This document shows positions 14,156-22,300 of a stretch of DNA of 24,338 bases, one piece after another. The notes under the pieces were generated by a model. It ran no database searches, was not told the DNA's origin, and saw nothing but the letters and a program-made list of their open reading frames with translations. The position numbers and the translations under genes are program-made. The DNA comes from Micavibrio_B sp048498395 (GTDB taxonomy: Bacteria > Pseudomonadota > Alphaproteobacteria > Micavibrionales > Micavibrionaceae), in contig JBEHYB010000029.1 in NCBI GenBank assembly GCA_048498395.1, forward strand, positions 1 to 24,338. The letters are read 5' to 3'. How positions within the stretch are numbered: position 1 is the first letter of the stretch; each line of letters begins with the position of its first letter.

Positions 14156-14797
14156 CTACTTTGCAAGTGCGATGCCACGCAGTTTCGTCGAGGAAACAGG
14201 ATTGAGTTTATGGCCTGAAAGCCAGAAAACCGTTTGAGGCTCGAAGGCGGGCCGCGCGCCGTGCGGCAGGTGAATATGCTTCACCGAAGCGAGCTCACGC
14301 AGCGCGTTCTTGCGCGTCAATCCAAAACGCGTCGGGCGGCCGACGAAGGCGAGCGGCAGCAAATTCAGGAGCTCTTTCCAGCGATGCCAGCGGTGCATTT
14401 CAAAGGCGATATCCGTGCCGGCGATCCACACGAATTCAGTCTGCGGAAAATATTTCTTGAGCTCGGTGATCGTGTCGAGGCTGCGGCGCGTGCCGAAATC
14501 CTTCTCAATTCCTGAAATGACGATAGCGGGGTTTGAATTGAGGTTGCGCGCATTTTCTATGCGCAGCTCCAATGCAGGAAGGCCGCTATTGTTTTTCAAA
14601 GGATTTCCCGGTGACACAAGCCACCAGACTTCATCGAGGTCGAGGGCTTTCATCGCGATCTCGCTCGCATGGATATGGCCTTCATGGGAAGGATTGAACG
14701 AGCCTCCGAGAAGTCCGATGCGCAATCCTTTCCACAATTGAGGAGAGAGTTTGCGCGGAAGCGATCTGCCGGGAGTTTTAGGCACGGGTTTGGCCAT
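14156..14797 (-). CDS. nadD: Nicotinate-nucleotide adenylyltransferase NadD
   Basis: NadD transfers AMP from ATP to nicotinate mononucleotide, a late step in NAD synthesis. From ATG 14797 the protein has 213 residues. The nucleotidyltransferase motif GGSFNPSHEGH is at residues 31-41 and the second motif SSTKLR at about 203-208; VWWLVSPGNPLK (57-68) and FVWIAGTDIAFEMHRW (about 122-137) also fit. An N-terminal extension of about 25 basic residues precedes the first strand. A GTG directly upstream at 14798-14800 could also initiate. GAAGG is close to the start and spacing is short, so the start is uncertain. The gene overlaps the end of proA by 20 bases. Confidence 0.94.
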   Translation of the reverse strand: MAKPVPKTPGRSLPRKLSPQLWKGLRIGLLGGSFNPSHEGHIHASEIAMKALDLDEVWWLVSPGNPLKNNSGLPALELRIENARNLNSNPAIVISGIEKDFGTRRSLDTITELKKYFPQTEFVWIAGTDIAFEMHRWHRWKELLNLLPLAFVGRPTRFGLTRKNALRELASVKHIHLPHGARPAFEPQTVFWLSGHKLNPVSSTKLRGIALAK

Positions 14798-16028
14798 CAC
14801 CTTCGACTATATATTTATAGGTGGTGAGTTGTTCCACGCCGACGGGACCGCGCGCATGAAAACGGCCGGTCGCGATACCGATTTCAGCGCCCATGCCAAA
14901 TTCACCGCCATCGGCGAACTGGGTTGACGCGTTATGCATGACGATGGCGCTGTCCACATGCTGAAGGAAGTATTGAACGGGATCTTTGTCTTCGGCGATG
15001 ATTGAGTCCGTGTGATGTGAGCCGTAATGGTTGATATGTTCGACGGCGCTTTCAAAATCAGGCACTATTTTGACGCTGATCTTGCTGTCGAGATATTCGG
15101 TCGACCAGTCGGACTCGTCAGCTTTTAGAATGGCTGGATCGAAGCCCTGAATGGTTTCGTCACCAATAATGGTGCAGCCGGCTTTCATCAGGTCGGCAAT
15201 TATCAGCTTTGCATAGCCGATGGGGAAATTCTTGTCGATGAGCAGGGTTTCAGCCGCGCCGCAAATGCCGGTGCGGCGCATCTTGGCATTGAGCACGATT
15301 TTGCGCGCCATATCAGGATCGGCGGAGGCATGGATATAGACATGCACGATCCCGTCGAGATGAGCGAAGACCGGCATTCTGGCCTCGCGCATGACGCGTT
15401 CGGTCAGGCTCTTGCCGCCGCGCGGCACGATCACGTCGATATAGTCGGAAGCGGCGAGCATATCGCCGACATGCTGGCGGTCGGTATCCTTGACGAGGCC
15501 GATCGCGCCGTCGGGGATTCCGAAATCGCGCAGGGCGGATTCAAAAATCGAGAACAAAGCGAGGTTCGAATTCAAAGCCTCGGAGCCGCCGCGCAGAATG
15601 GCGCAGTTCTTCGCTTTCAGGGAAAGGGCGATCGCATCGGCAGTGACGTTCGGGCGGGATTCATAAATAATCCCGAGCACGCCGAGCGGCACAGAAACCC
15701 GCGAGATTTTGAGCCCGTTGGGACGGGTGATATCGGCAAGTTTCCTGCCGACAGGATCGGGAAGTCTTGCAATGACAGCGACACTCGCGGCAATGGCTGC
15801 GATACGGTCTTTCGTCAGTGTCAGGCGATCGGTCAGAGCATCGGAAAGCTTCTTGGCAATAGCTTCATCTAGATCGCGTTTATTGGCTGTTATGATTTCG
15901 TCGTTGCGTCTTTCGATCTCGCTCGCGATGAAGAGAAGAGCTTTTGAGATGACATCATCGGGCAGGGCGGCAAGGCGATTGCTGGCTTTGCGGGCGGATT
16001 GTCCGAGAGTTTCGATAAGCGAGGTCAT
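14778..16028 (-). CDS. proA: Gamma-glutamyl phosphate reductase ProA
   Basis: ProA reduces gamma-glutamyl phosphate to glutamate semialdehyde with NADPH in proline synthesis. The 416-residue product has the family length. Key segments are VPLGVLGIIYESRPNVTADA (113-132), AILRGGSEA (143-151), VPRGGKSL (201-208) and RRTGICGAAETLLI (251-264) with catalytic C256. The C-terminal region has FADGGEFGMGAEIGI and ARGPVGVEQLTTYKY. ATG 16028 is chosen because upstream in-frame ATGs at 16064 and 16088 lie in or at the edge of palindromic element copy 5 and would add residues without family similarity. No proB is visible nearby. It lies downstream of the F0 genes on the same strand. Confidence 0.96.
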   Translation of the reverse strand: MTSLIETLGQSARKASNRLAALPDDVISKALLFIASEIERRNDEIITANKRDLDEAIAKKLSDALTDRLTLTKDRIAAIAASVAVIARLPDPVGRKLADITRPNGLKISRVSVPLGVLGIIYESRPNVTADAIALSLKAKNCAILRGGSEALNSNLALFSIFESALRDFGIPDGAIGLVKDTDRQHVGDMLAASDYIDVIVPRGGKSLTERVMREARMPVFAHLDGIVHVYIHASADPDMARKIVLNAKMRRTGICGAAETLLIDKNFPIGYAKLIIADLMKAGCTIIGDETIQGFDPAILKADESDWSTEYLDSKISVKIVPDFESAVEHINHYGSHHTDSIIAEDKDPVQYFLQHVDSAIVMHNASTQFADGGEFGMGAEIGIATGRFHARGPVGVEQLTTYKYIVEGDGQTRA

Positions 16029-16059
16029 GAATGGAAGAGTATCAAATAAATACTTATCC

Positions 16060-16117
16060 GTCATTGCCCGATTTATTCGGGCAATCAATGGATTACCCGG
16101 ACAAGCCGGGTAATGAC
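16060..16117. repeat. Paired palindromic element, copy 5 (atpF-proA)
   Basis: Left hairpin ATTGCCCG...CGGGCAAT with a 7-base loop; right hairpin ATTACCCGG-ACAAG-CCGGGTAAT; ends GTCAT and ATGAC. It is the shortest and most divergent intact copy. Stem sequence is quite different from the others but still self-complementary. Confidence 0.85.
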
Positions 16118-16129
16118 AAAAAGGGAAGG

Positions 16130-16624
16130 CTAATTCAAATTTTCAGAGACTTTGCGGATAGATGCATCTGTCAGGCGGCTTGCAGATGCCTGATCGAGTT
16201 TCTGCGCGATAATCTCTGCTGTCGCGGAGATTGCGAGATCGGCGGCATAGCGGCGGATGTCGTCGACAGCCGTTTCTTCCATGCGCTGAATACGTTCTTT
16301 CAGCATGCTTTCGCGGCGAGCCATTGTCTCGGTCAATTCCTGATCGGCGCGTTTGTGCAGATCGGCGGCCTGAATTTTGGCGTTCTCGATCATTTTCTGC
16401 GCTTCGGACTGGGCGGCCTTTTGCTTGGCTTCGTATTCAATCAAAAGTTTTTGCGCTTCGTTACGGAGGTTCTCGGCGGTCACGATTTCATTGCGGATCG
16501 CAGCGATCTTGTCATCGAGCGTCTTGAACAGGATCTTGCGGCCGAAGACAAAGGCGGCGATGGCGAAGATTGTGAAGGATACTGCTACCCAGATGGCTGG
16601 ATCTGTGAAAAATAAATTGGCCAT
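16130..16624 (-). CDS. atpF: ATP synthase F0 subunit b
   Basis: Subunit b forms the peripheral stalk that connects F0 to F1. The 164-residue protein has one N-terminal membrane span (about 9-28, AIWVAVSFTIFAIAAFVFG), then a long charged helix of coiled-coil character through about residue 150. The KILFKTLDDKIAAIRNEI segment (30-47) is typical of b subunits. It starts 1 base after the b' stop and has AAGGCAG upstream. It is the last gene of a five-gene F0 cluster; no F1 genes (alpha, beta, gamma, delta, epsilon) are in the window, in keeping with split ATP synthase operons in alphaproteobacteria. Confidence 0.94.
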   Translation of the reverse strand: MANLFFTDPAIWVAVSFTIFAIAAFVFGRKILFKTLDDKIAAIRNEIVTAENLRNEAQKLLIEYEAKQKAAQSEAQKMIENAKIQAADLHKRADQELTETMARRESMLKERIQRMEETAVDDIRRYAADLAISATAEIIAQKLDQASASRLTDASIRKVSENLN

Positions 16625-16625
16625 T

Positions 16626-17234
16626 TTATGCTGCCTTGTTTTTCAGGGAACGCACGACGTTTTCAGCCTGTGCTGAATCCGCCGGGATGCCTGCAATTTT
16701 CTGTGCTGCCTGTGCTGCGATTTCGGCCGCGATCTTCTGCATGTCTTCCATGGCGACAGCTTTCGATTTCTCGATGCTTTGTTCAACCTTGGAGATTTCA
16801 GCCTGCGACTTGTCGCGGAAAGCCTGAAGGGATGCCGCGAGCTTGGCTTTTGCCGCTTCGTCGATTTCCTTCATGTCGGCAGAGGCTTTGCCCGATGCCT
16901 TTTTCAGTTCGGATTCGTAATTGTCTTTTACCAGTTGGGCCTGATGAGACATGTGTTCCGCTGCCTTGATATCGCCGCTGATTTTATCGGCGCGGGCGGT
17001 CAGGGTAGAAGTCATGCTTGGCAGGATCAGTTTTGAGAAAAAGAAATAGGCGAAACCAAAGGTCACGACGAGCCAGAAGATCTGGCTCGGCCATGTGTGG
17101 GTATTGAACTGCGGCAGACCGCCACCTTCATGCGCAGGAGCGGCGCCTTCAACAGGCGCAGCTTCTTCTGCCCATGCCAGCGAAGGCAGGGACGCGAAAA
17201 TAAAAGCGGAGATATGTAACGGTATGCGGCTCAT
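16626..17234 (-). CDS. atpG: ATP synthase F0 subunit b'
   Basis: The second stalk subunit b' pairs with b as a heterodimer, as in photosynthetic bacteria and alphaproteobacteria. The 202-residue protein has a signal-like N-terminus (1-22, ending AWA), an Ala/Gly/Pro-rich linker, a membrane span at about 50-71 (SQIFWLVVTFGFAYFFFSKL) and a long charged helix from about 78 to 200. FNTHTWPSQIFWL before the span is typical of b'. The signal-like segment implies the N-terminus is exported and possibly cleaved. The gene symbol varies in databases (atpF', atpF2, atpG or atpX). It lies 21 bases after atpE. Confidence 0.92.
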   Translation of the reverse strand: MSRIPLHISAFIFASLPSLAWAEEAAPVEGAAPAHEGGGLPQFNTHTWPSQIFWLVVTFGFAYFFFSKLILPSMTSTLTARADKISGDIKAAEHMSHQAQLVKDNYESELKKASGKASADMKEIDEAAKAKLAASLQAFRDKSQAEISKVEQSIEKSKAVAMEDMQKIAAEIAAQAAQKIAGIPADSAQAENVVRSLKNKAA

Positions 17235-17255
17235 TCTGGTTCTGTAACTTTCGTC

Positions 17256-17480
17256 TTATGCGAACACGAGGTAGAAAGCGATCAGAAGCGCGAAAATCGC
17301 GAGAGCTTCAGTAACCGCGAACATGAACATGAATTTTTTGTTCAGGAGGTCAGCAGCGCCTGGGTTACGGGCAAGGGCTTCGTTGTAAGAAGCGAAAATC
17401 AGGCCGAGGCCGATACCGATGCCGAGAAGTGGCAGAAGTGCGATTGCGCCTGCGAGAATTTTGACTGTTGCGAGATCCAT
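17256..17480 (-). CDS. atpE: ATP synthase F0 subunit c
   Basis: Subunit c forms the rotating proton-carrying ring. The 74-residue hairpin has two membrane spans (about 8-31 and 51-73), the glycine-rich helix-packing motif GIGIGLG (20-26), the polar loop ARNPGA (37-42) and the essential carboxylate E58 in TEALAIF. E58 is followed by Ala rather than the Ser found in sodium-type rings, which favours proton specificity (inference). AAGGAA precedes ATG 17480 at ideal spacing, fitting the high translation demand for this subunit. A 53-base gap separates it from atpB. Confidence 0.97.
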   Translation of the reverse strand: MDLATVKILAGAIALLPLLGIGIGLGLIFASYNEALARNPGAADLLNKKFMFMFAVTEALAIFALLIAFYLVFA

Positions 17481-17533
17481 TTTAGTTTCCTTTTTTAGAG
17501 TTAGATTAAGTTCAGTGTTAGTTTTGGGTTCTT

Positions 17534-18283
17534 TTAGTGATCAATTTCAATCGTGTCCTTGAGATAGATACAGGTCAAAACTGCAAAGACATACGCTTGA
17601 ATAAAGGCAATAAAGAATTCAAATCCGATCATGACGATATTCATGGCGACCGGGAATATCGTGCCGATCCAGGCGGCACCGCCGACAGTTGCGAACATGA
17701 TCGCAAAGCCAGCGATAACTTTGAGCATAACGTGTCCGGCAACCATGTTGGCGAAAAGACGGACGGAAAGCGTGATAGGGCGCGAAAGGAACGAGATGAA
17801 CTCGATCAGCACGACGAGGGGCAGCATCCAGATCGGCACATCTTTCGGCACGAACAGGCTGAAGAAATGTGTGCCGTGGCGGAAAATACCGATCACGACG
17901 ACGATAAAGAAGATCATCATGGCGAGCGCGGCGGTGACGGCCAGGTGGCTCGTATAGGTAAATGAGTACGGGATCATGCCCAGTATGTTACCGGTGAGGA
18001 CGAACAGGAACAGGGAGAACACGAGCGGGAAGTATTCCTTGCCGTGCGCGCCGATATTGTCGGTGATCAGGTTGGCGGCGAATTCATAAGCGCCTTCGGC
18101 CATAACCTGCAGGCGGCCAGGGATCAGCGATTTAGATCTGGTAGCCAGTGTGAAGAAAATAACGGAAGCCAGAACACCGATGACCATCCACAGGGATGAA
18201 TTGGTAAAGGATAGATCCATGCCTCCCACCTCGATAGGTGTGAAAAGCGGATGGATCTCAAACTGATGCATCGGATTTGCCAC
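17534..18283 (-). CDS. atpB: ATP synthase F0 subunit a
   Basis: Subunit a supplies the two proton half-channels beside the c-ring. The 249-residue membrane protein has about five or six spans and the signature LSVRLFANMVAGHVML (172-187), in which R175 corresponds to the essential arginine (Arg210 in E. coli). GNILGMIPYSFTYTSHL (98-114) is also conserved. The start is GTG at 18283: AGAGG lies about 8 bases upstream of it, while the next ATG (18271) would be too far from that site. The gene follows atpI by 47 bases. Confidence 0.96.
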   Translation of the reverse strand: MANPMHQFEIHPLFTPIEVGGMDLSFTNSSLWMVIGVLASVIFFTLATRSKSLIPGRLQVMAEGAYEFAANLITDNIGAHGKEYFPLVFSLFLFVLTGNILGMIPYSFTYTSHLAVTAALAMMIFFIVVVIGIFRHGTHFFSLFVPKDVPIWMLPLVVLIEFISFLSRPITLSVRLFANMVAGHVMLKVIAGFAIMFATVGGAAWIGTIFPVAMNIVMIGFEFFIAFIQAYVFAVLTCIYLKDTIEIDH

Positions 18284-18289
18284 GGTGCA

Positions 18290-18294
18290 ACCTC
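18290..18294 (-). promoter_or_regulatory. Ribosome binding site deciding the atpB GTG start
   Basis: On the minus strand an AGAGG precedes GTG 18283 with about 6-8 bases spacing. It supports the GTG rather than the ATG four codons downstream. Confidence 0.55.
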
Positions 18295-18330
18295 TTTTTA
18301 AGTGTCTATTTTATTCCCCGAAAGTTGCGC

Positions 18331-18666
18331 TTATTTACCTTCTTTTTCTTTTTTTTGCAACCGTTTAAAGCCCACGGAGGAATCATTTCCGTTCATGAGG
18401 CGGGACAGGTTCCAGAAGCCTGTAATCAGGCCCAAAACAGCCAGTAAAATAAAGAAAACCGGCTTGGTCGAGAACCAGCTGTCAAACCCCATTCCGATGG
18501 CCCCGCAGACAATCGGCGTGCCGATCAGGTCGGTTACGGCCCGGATGCCGGTATCCATGCCGCCCCGTTTGGCAGAATCGGCGGCTTTTTTAGCCTGAAT
18601 TTCAGCCGTGGTTTCGGCCTTGGCCTGCTGGATTCGGGTCTGGAGGTCATTAAGATTGTCGGTCAT
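18331..18666 (-). CDS. atpI: ATP synthase accessory protein AtpI/AtpZ
   Basis: AtpI-type proteins assist assembly of the c-ring or take part in magnesium transport; they head many F0 operons. The 111-residue protein has a charged N-terminal helix (about 1-35), two membrane spans (about 42-62 and 68-90) separated by a short FDSWFSTKP loop, and a basic tail (KRLQKKEKEGK). The LIGTPIVCGAIGMGFDSWF region matches the AtpI/AtpZ family (PF09527). It is the first gene of the F0 cluster on the minus strand. Its upstream gap (18667-18757) is largely filled by palindromic element copy 6. No clear ribosome site is visible. Confidence 0.85.
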   Translation of the reverse strand: MTDNLNDLQTRIQQAKAETTAEIQAKKAADSAKRGGMDTGIRAVTDLIGTPIVCGAIGMGFDSWFSTKPVFFILLAVLGLITGFWNLSRLMNGNDSSVGFKRLQKKEKEGK

Positions 18667-18716
18667 GGGGGTAGTTTAACCACAGCGGCCACAGTGATCA
18701 CAGCGAAATTTTTCCC

Positions 18717-18787
18717 GTCATCCCGTTGAAAAACGGGATCCAGGAAATTGTTCCGGGCTACTGGATTCCGGCTTTCGCCGGAATGAC
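18717..18787. repeat. Paired palindromic element, copy 6 (M15-like gene to atpI)
   Basis: Left hairpin ATCCCGTT-GAAA-AACGGGAT; right hairpin ATTCCGGC-TTTC-GCCGGAAT; ends GTCAT and ATGAC. Both hairpins are flanked inward by ATCCAG-type bases. The right half encodes the C-terminal residues of the preceding minus-strand gene. Confidence 0.9.
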
Positions 18788-19300
18788 GGTGTTTTGAGGA
18801 TTATAATCACAATGGATCTGAAGCGCTTCGGTTCTATTGGAATGAATGGCAAATCCAGCCTGTCTTAAGTGGCTCCAAACAAGATCCAGAATCCAATGAT
18901 GGGTTTCTATGTTTTTACGAACCGCGATTGCGGACGTAAACACGCCATAGGGCAGAATTTTTAGCCTGCTGTTAGCTGTGATGATAGCTATATCGACAGA
19001 GTTTCCGTCTTTGTCATGCCCATTGGCCGAGAAAATTCCAGCCGTTTCATTGCGCCTTGATGGATATAGGAAGCAAAACAGGTGAGCGCCGGTTCTTCTT
19101 AAAACGGTTCTAAATTTCTGCATGGCAATTCCACCGGGCTCAAATCCTCTCTTCAGTACAAGCTGAATTTGATGTTCGGCGAGCTTATGTTGAGCCGATA
19201 GAAGTGCCTGATAAGCAGCATCGGAAACGTACACGAAATTTCGCGGCCATTTAGGTGCGATCAATAAGGGAGAATTTTCTGAGCGACCAAGTTTCAACAT
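18758..19300 (-). CDS. Putative M15/VanX-like peptidase-related protein
   Basis: I do not recognise a named gene. The 180-residue protein has no signal peptide or membrane span. Residues 26-57 (helix with ALLSAQHKLAEHQIQLVLKR, then GFEPGG) resemble the start of the VanX/D-Ala-D-Ala dipeptidase fold, where a similar strand ends in a YRP motif. ANGHDKDGNSVDIAII (92-107) resembles the metal-binding SxHxxGxAxD motif, but H95 and D103 are one residue further apart than usual. ALQIHCDYN (159-167) sits where EWWHF is expected and lacks its glutamate. It may be a divergent or inactive relative. The last nine residues (VIPAKAGIQ) are encoded by palindromic element copy 6. It starts 18 bases after the smc stop, with no clear ribosome site. 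Confidence 0.72.
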   Translation of the reverse strand: MLKLGRSENSPLLIAPKWPRNFVYVSDAAYQALLSAQHKLAEHQIQLVLKRGFEPGGIAMQKFRTVLRRTGAHLFCFLYPSRRNETAGIFSANGHDKDGNSVDIAIITANSRLKILPYGVFTSAIAVRKNIETHHWILDLVWSHLRQAGFAIHSNRTEALQIHCDYNPQNTVIPAKAGIQ

Positions 19301-19318
19301 TTGGTGAAGCTTGAAATG

Positions 19319-22300
19319 TTATTCAGCCGCTTCGAGGAAATCCAGTTTGCCTTGCAGATCAACCGATACCAGCTGCGACACGCCGCGTTCCGACATGGTC
19401 ACGCCATAGAGGCGGTTCATGCGGGCCATTGTCATACGATGGTGCGTGATGACGATGAAGCGGGTCTTGCCGGATTTTGCCATCTGCTCAAGTGCCGTGC
19501 AGACGCGGTCGACGTTTGCGTCGTCAAGAGGCGCGTCAATCTCGTCGAGGACGCAGATCGGGGCCGGGTTGGTCATGAACATCGCAAACAGGAGCGCGGT
19601 CGAGGCCAGTGTCTTCTCACCGCCTGAAAGCAGGGAGAGGGATTGCAGCGATTTGCCCGGAGGTTGCGCAAAGATTTCGAGAGCCGCTTCAAGAGGATCG
19701 TCGGATTCAATGAAAGCGAGGTGAGCCGCGCCGCCACCGAACAACTGTGTAAACAGCACTTTGAAGTGTTCATTGACCGTGTTGAACGCGGACATCAAAC
19801 GCTCGCGCGCTTCCTTGTTCAGTTTCTGGATGCCCTGACGCAGTTCTTCGATCGCCTGTGTAAGGTCGTTGCGTTCCTGAATCAGCGTGCCGAGACTTTG
19901 CTCGACTTCCTGTGATTCAACGTCGGCGCGCAAATTCACTGGGCCCATGCCGTCGCGTTCGCGGATCAGGCGATCACGTTTGCCGCGCAGACGGTCGATC
20001 GGCTCGGCATCGAGCTTCTCGCGTGTCATTTGCGATTGTTCCCACAGTTGATCGGGTTCAAGCGAGAACTGATCCTGAATAGACTGGCGGATGATTTCGA
20101 TGGAGCCGCTTGCGGCTTCCAGAGTCGCCTGAAGGCGGGCACGTTCTTCACGAACCTGCATCAACAGGCCTTCGGCTTCTTTCAAGGCCTTGTTTGTCGT
20201 GTCGAGATCGATCTCTGCCTGCGCGAGTTTATCGGATGCGGCATTCTTCGCGTTCTCAAGCGACGCGAGGTTGTCGAGAAGATTGAGGCGCGCCTGATTG
20301 AGTTCTTCAGGCTTGTTTTTTAATTCTTCAAGTTTGGCGCTGAGTTGAACCTGACGGTCTTCAAGCTGCTTGATACGCTCTTTCGCGCGGATCGAACGGT
20401 TTTGCAGGTTGACGCGTTCGTCGGCGATCGCGCGCAGGCGACCCGAACGGCGTTGCTGATCCTGCTGATAAACTTCGAGATCGGTCGAAGCCTGGCGGTA
20501 TTCATCCTGAGCTGCCTGCAGCGACTGGCGTTTTTTCTCAACTTCTTCAGCAAGTCGCTCAAGAGAGGAATCGTCAAAAGCCTGCAGTGAAGACTGATGT
20601 GCCGTAACTGTCGCAGTGAGGCGGGCGGCATCGTCCTGCAGAAGGATCAACGCTTCTTCAAGTTTCAGAAGCTCGGACTCGCCTTGTGCCTGTTTCTCGA
20701 TCGTGCGTTGCAGATCGTTGCGACGGTTATTGACATTACGTTCTGTCTCGCGGGTTTTCTGTTCCTGCGGCTGAAGCGTATCCTTTGTTGATTTCAGGTC
20801 TTCGCGGGCTTTATCGAGCGCGGTCTGGGTTTCCTGTGCCTCGGTTTCCTGCGCCGGCAGCAATGCCTGCAATTCAGCAAGGCGGTTTTTGTTTTTGAGG
20901 CGCACGGCGTTACGATCAACGGCTTTCGCGCGGATCGTGAGACCATCCCAACGCCAGTAAGCGCCGTCACGGGAGACAATAGACTGGCCTGCCTGTAATT
21001 GTGCGGCTGCTGCATCGCCGTCTTCGGCTGTTTCAACGTAGCCGATAAAGCTCAACGCTGTTTTCAGCGCTTCCGGTGCATGAATTTTAGGCAGCAGGGC
21101 CTGGACACCTGACGGGAAGGACGGCGCGTTGACGGAATTGCGCGGGGCCCATGTCATCGGCGCATCGGCTTCGGTCGAGGCCATCAGCGTATCGCCGAGA
21201 GCTTTCGCAAGCGCAGCTTCGAAACCTTCTTCAGCCTTGATGTCTTCGAGAACCGGACGGAAACCTTGTTGCGTATCGGCATTCAGAACCGATTCAAGAG
21301 CATTAATTTCGGCTTTGGTTTTTTGCAGAACTTCCTGTGCCTTTTGAAGGGCGGGACGTTTTGCATCGAGCTCGGCCTGAAGCGCATCAACATTTGCGCG
21401 GATTTTCTGCTCTTCTTCGCGGTGAATATTCAGATCGGATTGAAGTTTTTCAATTTCAGCCGACATGTCTTCGGTCGAAACTGCTTCACCACGCGCGGCT
21501 TTCTTGTTTTCAATCTGGACGCGCAGGTTCTCCAAGCGGTTCTGGATATTCTGGAGATGTGCCTCATCCTTGTTCATCTGGGATTGCAGCGTGTTGCGGC
21601 TTGCGCGGCTGTTGGCTGACTGCTCGAAGGATTCCTGGTATTCGCCCTGATATTTTTCAACGCGTGCCTGAGCTTCGTCTTTCAGATCCGTCAGGATTTT
21701 AACCTGAAGTTCGGTGCCTGCCTGCGCCTTGAGGTCGGCTTCTTCACGTTCGATACGAACGAGAACAAGTGCGTTTTCATCCGCAGTGTCGCGTTCATGC
21801 GTGTTGTCGGCAATAACTTGTGCGATGCCTGTGGTCGCTTCTTCGATCTGCGCGGTGATGCGTTGTTCTTCATCATCGATGCGCTTGAGTTCAAAATTCT
21901 GGGCCTGCCATGCAGCGGCGGTTTCGGCCTGTTTCTCGCGCAGCGGTGGAACTTCTTCCGCTTGCACAAGTTGCGTGCGGGTCAGTGTCGCAATCGTGCC
22001 TGTGTGCTCGGCGACGATAGTTTCAGATTCCAACAGCGAAGCCTGAGACTTCGATTGGGATTCCTGTGCGTGGGTCCATTCGGCGAGTGCCAGCAATGTC
22101 TCGAGCGTCTTGATGCCTTCGGAGATTTCCTTGTAACGGCGGGCCTGACGGCTCTGGCGTTTCAGGGCTTCGAGTTGTGTCTCTAAGTTCGCGAGAACGT
22201 CCTGCAGGCGCGCGAGATTGTTGTCTGCGGCGCGCAGGCGAATTTCAGCTTCGTTACGGCGGACATACAGGCCTGAGACACCGGCGGATTCTTCCAGAAT

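Noticed and set aside
16029..16088. N-terminal extension of ProA starting at 16088 or 16064
   Set aside because: The extension is partly encoded by palindromic element copy 5 and has no counterpart in ProA proteins; ATG 16028 gives the standard start.
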